Below, piece after piece: positions 62,825 to 64,000 of a stretch of DNA of 64,000 bases. Within the stretch, counting starts at the first letter, position 1, and each line of letters starts with the position of its first letter. The stretch is from contig NZ_LFYT02000004.1 in NCBI RefSeq assembly GCF_001270065.2, forward strand, positions 186,001 to 250,000. Reading direction: 5' to 3'. Source of the stretch: Limnohabitans planktonicus II-D5. GTDB lineage: Bacteria; Pseudomonadota; Gammaproteobacteria; Burkholderiales; Burkholderiaceae_C. The translations under genes and the position numbers were made by a program. The notes under the pieces were generated by a model. That model saw only the letters and a program-made list of their open reading frames with translations. It was not told the origin of the DNA and searched no databases.

Positions 62825-64000
62825 ATGAAAAACATCCAGACCCACGCATCCCACATGACCCCACAGCGCCAGCAGGGGCCGGTCTTCCAGCCCGCCATGT
62901 TGTGCGCCGCTTTGGCTGCCTTGGTCTCGCACACTGGGGTGTGGGCACAGGCGGCGGCTGCCACTGCCACGTCAGCCGCAGAGATTGAACGCCAACGCCA
63001 AGTCACGCAAAGCATGGTCGAGCAAGTCACTGCCGATCAAGAAAAACCCACCGACCGTGCCAACAGCCTGGGGCAGGAATTGCCTGCCGCTTTGCAGGCG
63101 AAATTCAAGCCCTGGAAAGAAGCCGTTCGCGCCAAGGCACCGGTGGACACGGCCGCCAAGACGGGCCTGTCTTTGCCCGTTTTGGCCAAGCCCGAGCCCG
63201 CTGTGGTGCTGCGTCGCCCGGTCGACAACTCTCCCAAATCCAATCTGTCCACCCCTGACTTTTCACGCCAGAGCCTGACTTTTGCGCAATTGACGGGCAA
63301 AGCCGAGATCGATTTGCCCGAACCGGAAGGCGGTTTGGGCACGTCGGTGCTGACTCGCAAAACCACCGAATTTCAGCAAGTGGCTTTTTCATTGCCCGAC
63401 CTGCTGCTGGCGGGTCTGGAGTTCAGCCCCGAGCTGACGGCCGTCAAGGCCCGCCAGGAAAGTTCACGCCTTCGCGTTTCAAAAAGCCGAGCTGATTTGC
63501 TGCCCTCTTTTTCAGCGCGTTATGCCAAGGGCAATGAAAAAAGCACCACGGCTACTTTGAGCAACCACGAGCACGATTACAAAAACACGTCCTTGCGTGT
63601 GACCCAGCCGCTGGTCAATTACCCCGCTTGGGAAACCTGGCAAGCCAGCGGATTGACGCTGGAGGCGGCCATGTTGCGCAGCGCTTCAATGGAGCAGGAA
63701 GTCGCCCTGAACCTGGTCAAAGCCGTGGTCAACCTCACGACCAGTCGCATCACGCTGAATTTTTCAGATGAGTTGTTGAGCAATTTGTCAAACATCCTGA
63801 ATTACCAAGATCAGCGTTCTCAATCGGGTGCCAGCAGCCAAGCCGAGCTCGAACGTGCGCGTTCGCGCGTCCTGGCGGCGCGCCAGGCCCGGCTGGAGCA
63901 GCAGGCCAATTACAAAGGCGGCATGCTCGAGCTTGAGCGCCTCTTGGGCTTTGCACCGCAGTTGCTGAATCTGCCTTTTTTGAGTCAGTTGCCTGCCTTG
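62825..64000 (+). CDS. second TolC-family outer-membrane protein, cut by the window edge
   Basis: A frame open from ATG 62825 to the last base (392 residues so far). An unusually long N-terminal region, with a signal segment ending near VWAQA, precedes the efflux domain that begins at about FSLPDLLLAGLEFSPELTAVKA. The product is TolC-like but diverged from the one encoded at 57942. It begins 5 bases after the adaptor stop, so it belongs to the same operon. The C-terminus is outside the window. Confidence 0.8.
   Translation, partial: MKNIQTHASHMTPQRQQGPVFQPAMLCAALAALVSHTGVWAQAAAATATSAAEIERQRQVTQSMVEQVTADQEKPTDRANSLGQELPAALQAKFKPWKEAVRAKAPVDTAAKTGLSLPVLAKPEPAVVLRRPVDNSPKSNLSTPDFSRQSLTFAQLTGKAEIDLPEPEGGLGTSVLTRKTTEFQQVAFSLPDLLLAGLEFSPELTAVKARQESSRLRVSKSRADLLPSFSARYAKGNEKSTTATLSNHEHDYKNTSLRVTQPLVNYPAWETWQASGLTLEAAMLRSASMEQEVALNLVKAVVNLTTSRITLNFSDELLSNLSNILNYQDQRSQSGASSQAELERARSRVLAARQARLEQQANYKGGMLELERLLGFAPQLLNLPFLSQLPAL

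Overview
The window looks like a chromosome segment of a betaproteobacterium of the Burkholderiales, most likely Comamonadaceae (Rhodoferax/Limnohabitans/Variovorax-like). The evidence is the GC-rich coding sequence, densely packed translationally coupled genes, and neighbourhoods typical of that family (ComEC next to RidA, thyA-folA, DUF3348-DUF802-OmpA-DUF2894). This is inference from gene content. No rRNA, tRNA, CRISPR array or intact insertion sequence was seen.

Region 1 (46-13736, + strand) is one long operon that I read as a nicotinamide/nicotinate uptake and catabolism locus. A sigma70-type promoter is followed at once by an 18-bp perfect palindrome. The genes are a 6-hydroxynicotinate reductase-like Fe-S protein, a UPF0280 protein, two paralogous 'amino acid synthesis' (DUF1185) proteins, a branched-chain-type ABC transporter (binding protein, fused permease, two ATPases), a nicotinamidase with a Tat-like signal, and the nicotinate hydroxylase pair NicA/NicB. 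NicB carries a C-terminal triheme cytochrome c. The layout implies nicotinamide to nicotinate to 6-hydroxynicotinate to a reduced ring. The ring-opening enzyme is not recognisable, and the DUF1185 pair are the obvious candidates.

Region 2 (13985-18456, - strand) is a four-gene operon: DUF3348, a MotA/TolQ-like protein with a very long helical tail (DUF802), a MotB-like OmpA protein and DUF2894. It has the parts of an ion-driven, peptidoglycan-anchored motor resembling ZorA/ZorB, but with different partner genes. Its function is unknown and it is the strongest candidate here for an undescribed system.

Region 3 (about 19049-27666, + strand) is an iron island of lower apparent GC. A Fur box lies between the -35 and -10 elements, followed by a stand-alone NIS siderophore synthetase, an MFS exporter, a TonB receptor, a PepSY membrane protein and a cytochrome c-FTR1 fusion permease.

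Region 4 (28121-42954) is mostly housekeeping: serine hydrolase, nth, aminotransferase, alpha/beta hydrolase, serB, small DUF proteins, ridA, comEC, xth, folA and thyA. It is separated by dense REP-like and MITE-like repeats, including a 123-bp tandem array and elements with terminal inverted repeats.

Region 5 (43133-47758) is the sulfate ABC transporter operon (sbp, an inserted alpha/beta hydrolase, cysT, cysW, cysA). Region 6 (47986-57650) holds an FAD-linked dehydrogenase, YihY, a P450, an O-acetylhomoserine sulfhydrylase, a CBS protein, GluQRS and a renalase-like oxidoreductase. Region 7 (57942-64000) is a type I secretion locus with two TolC-like proteins, a LapB-like ABC exporter and a LapC-like adaptor. 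The second TolC gene runs off the window edge.
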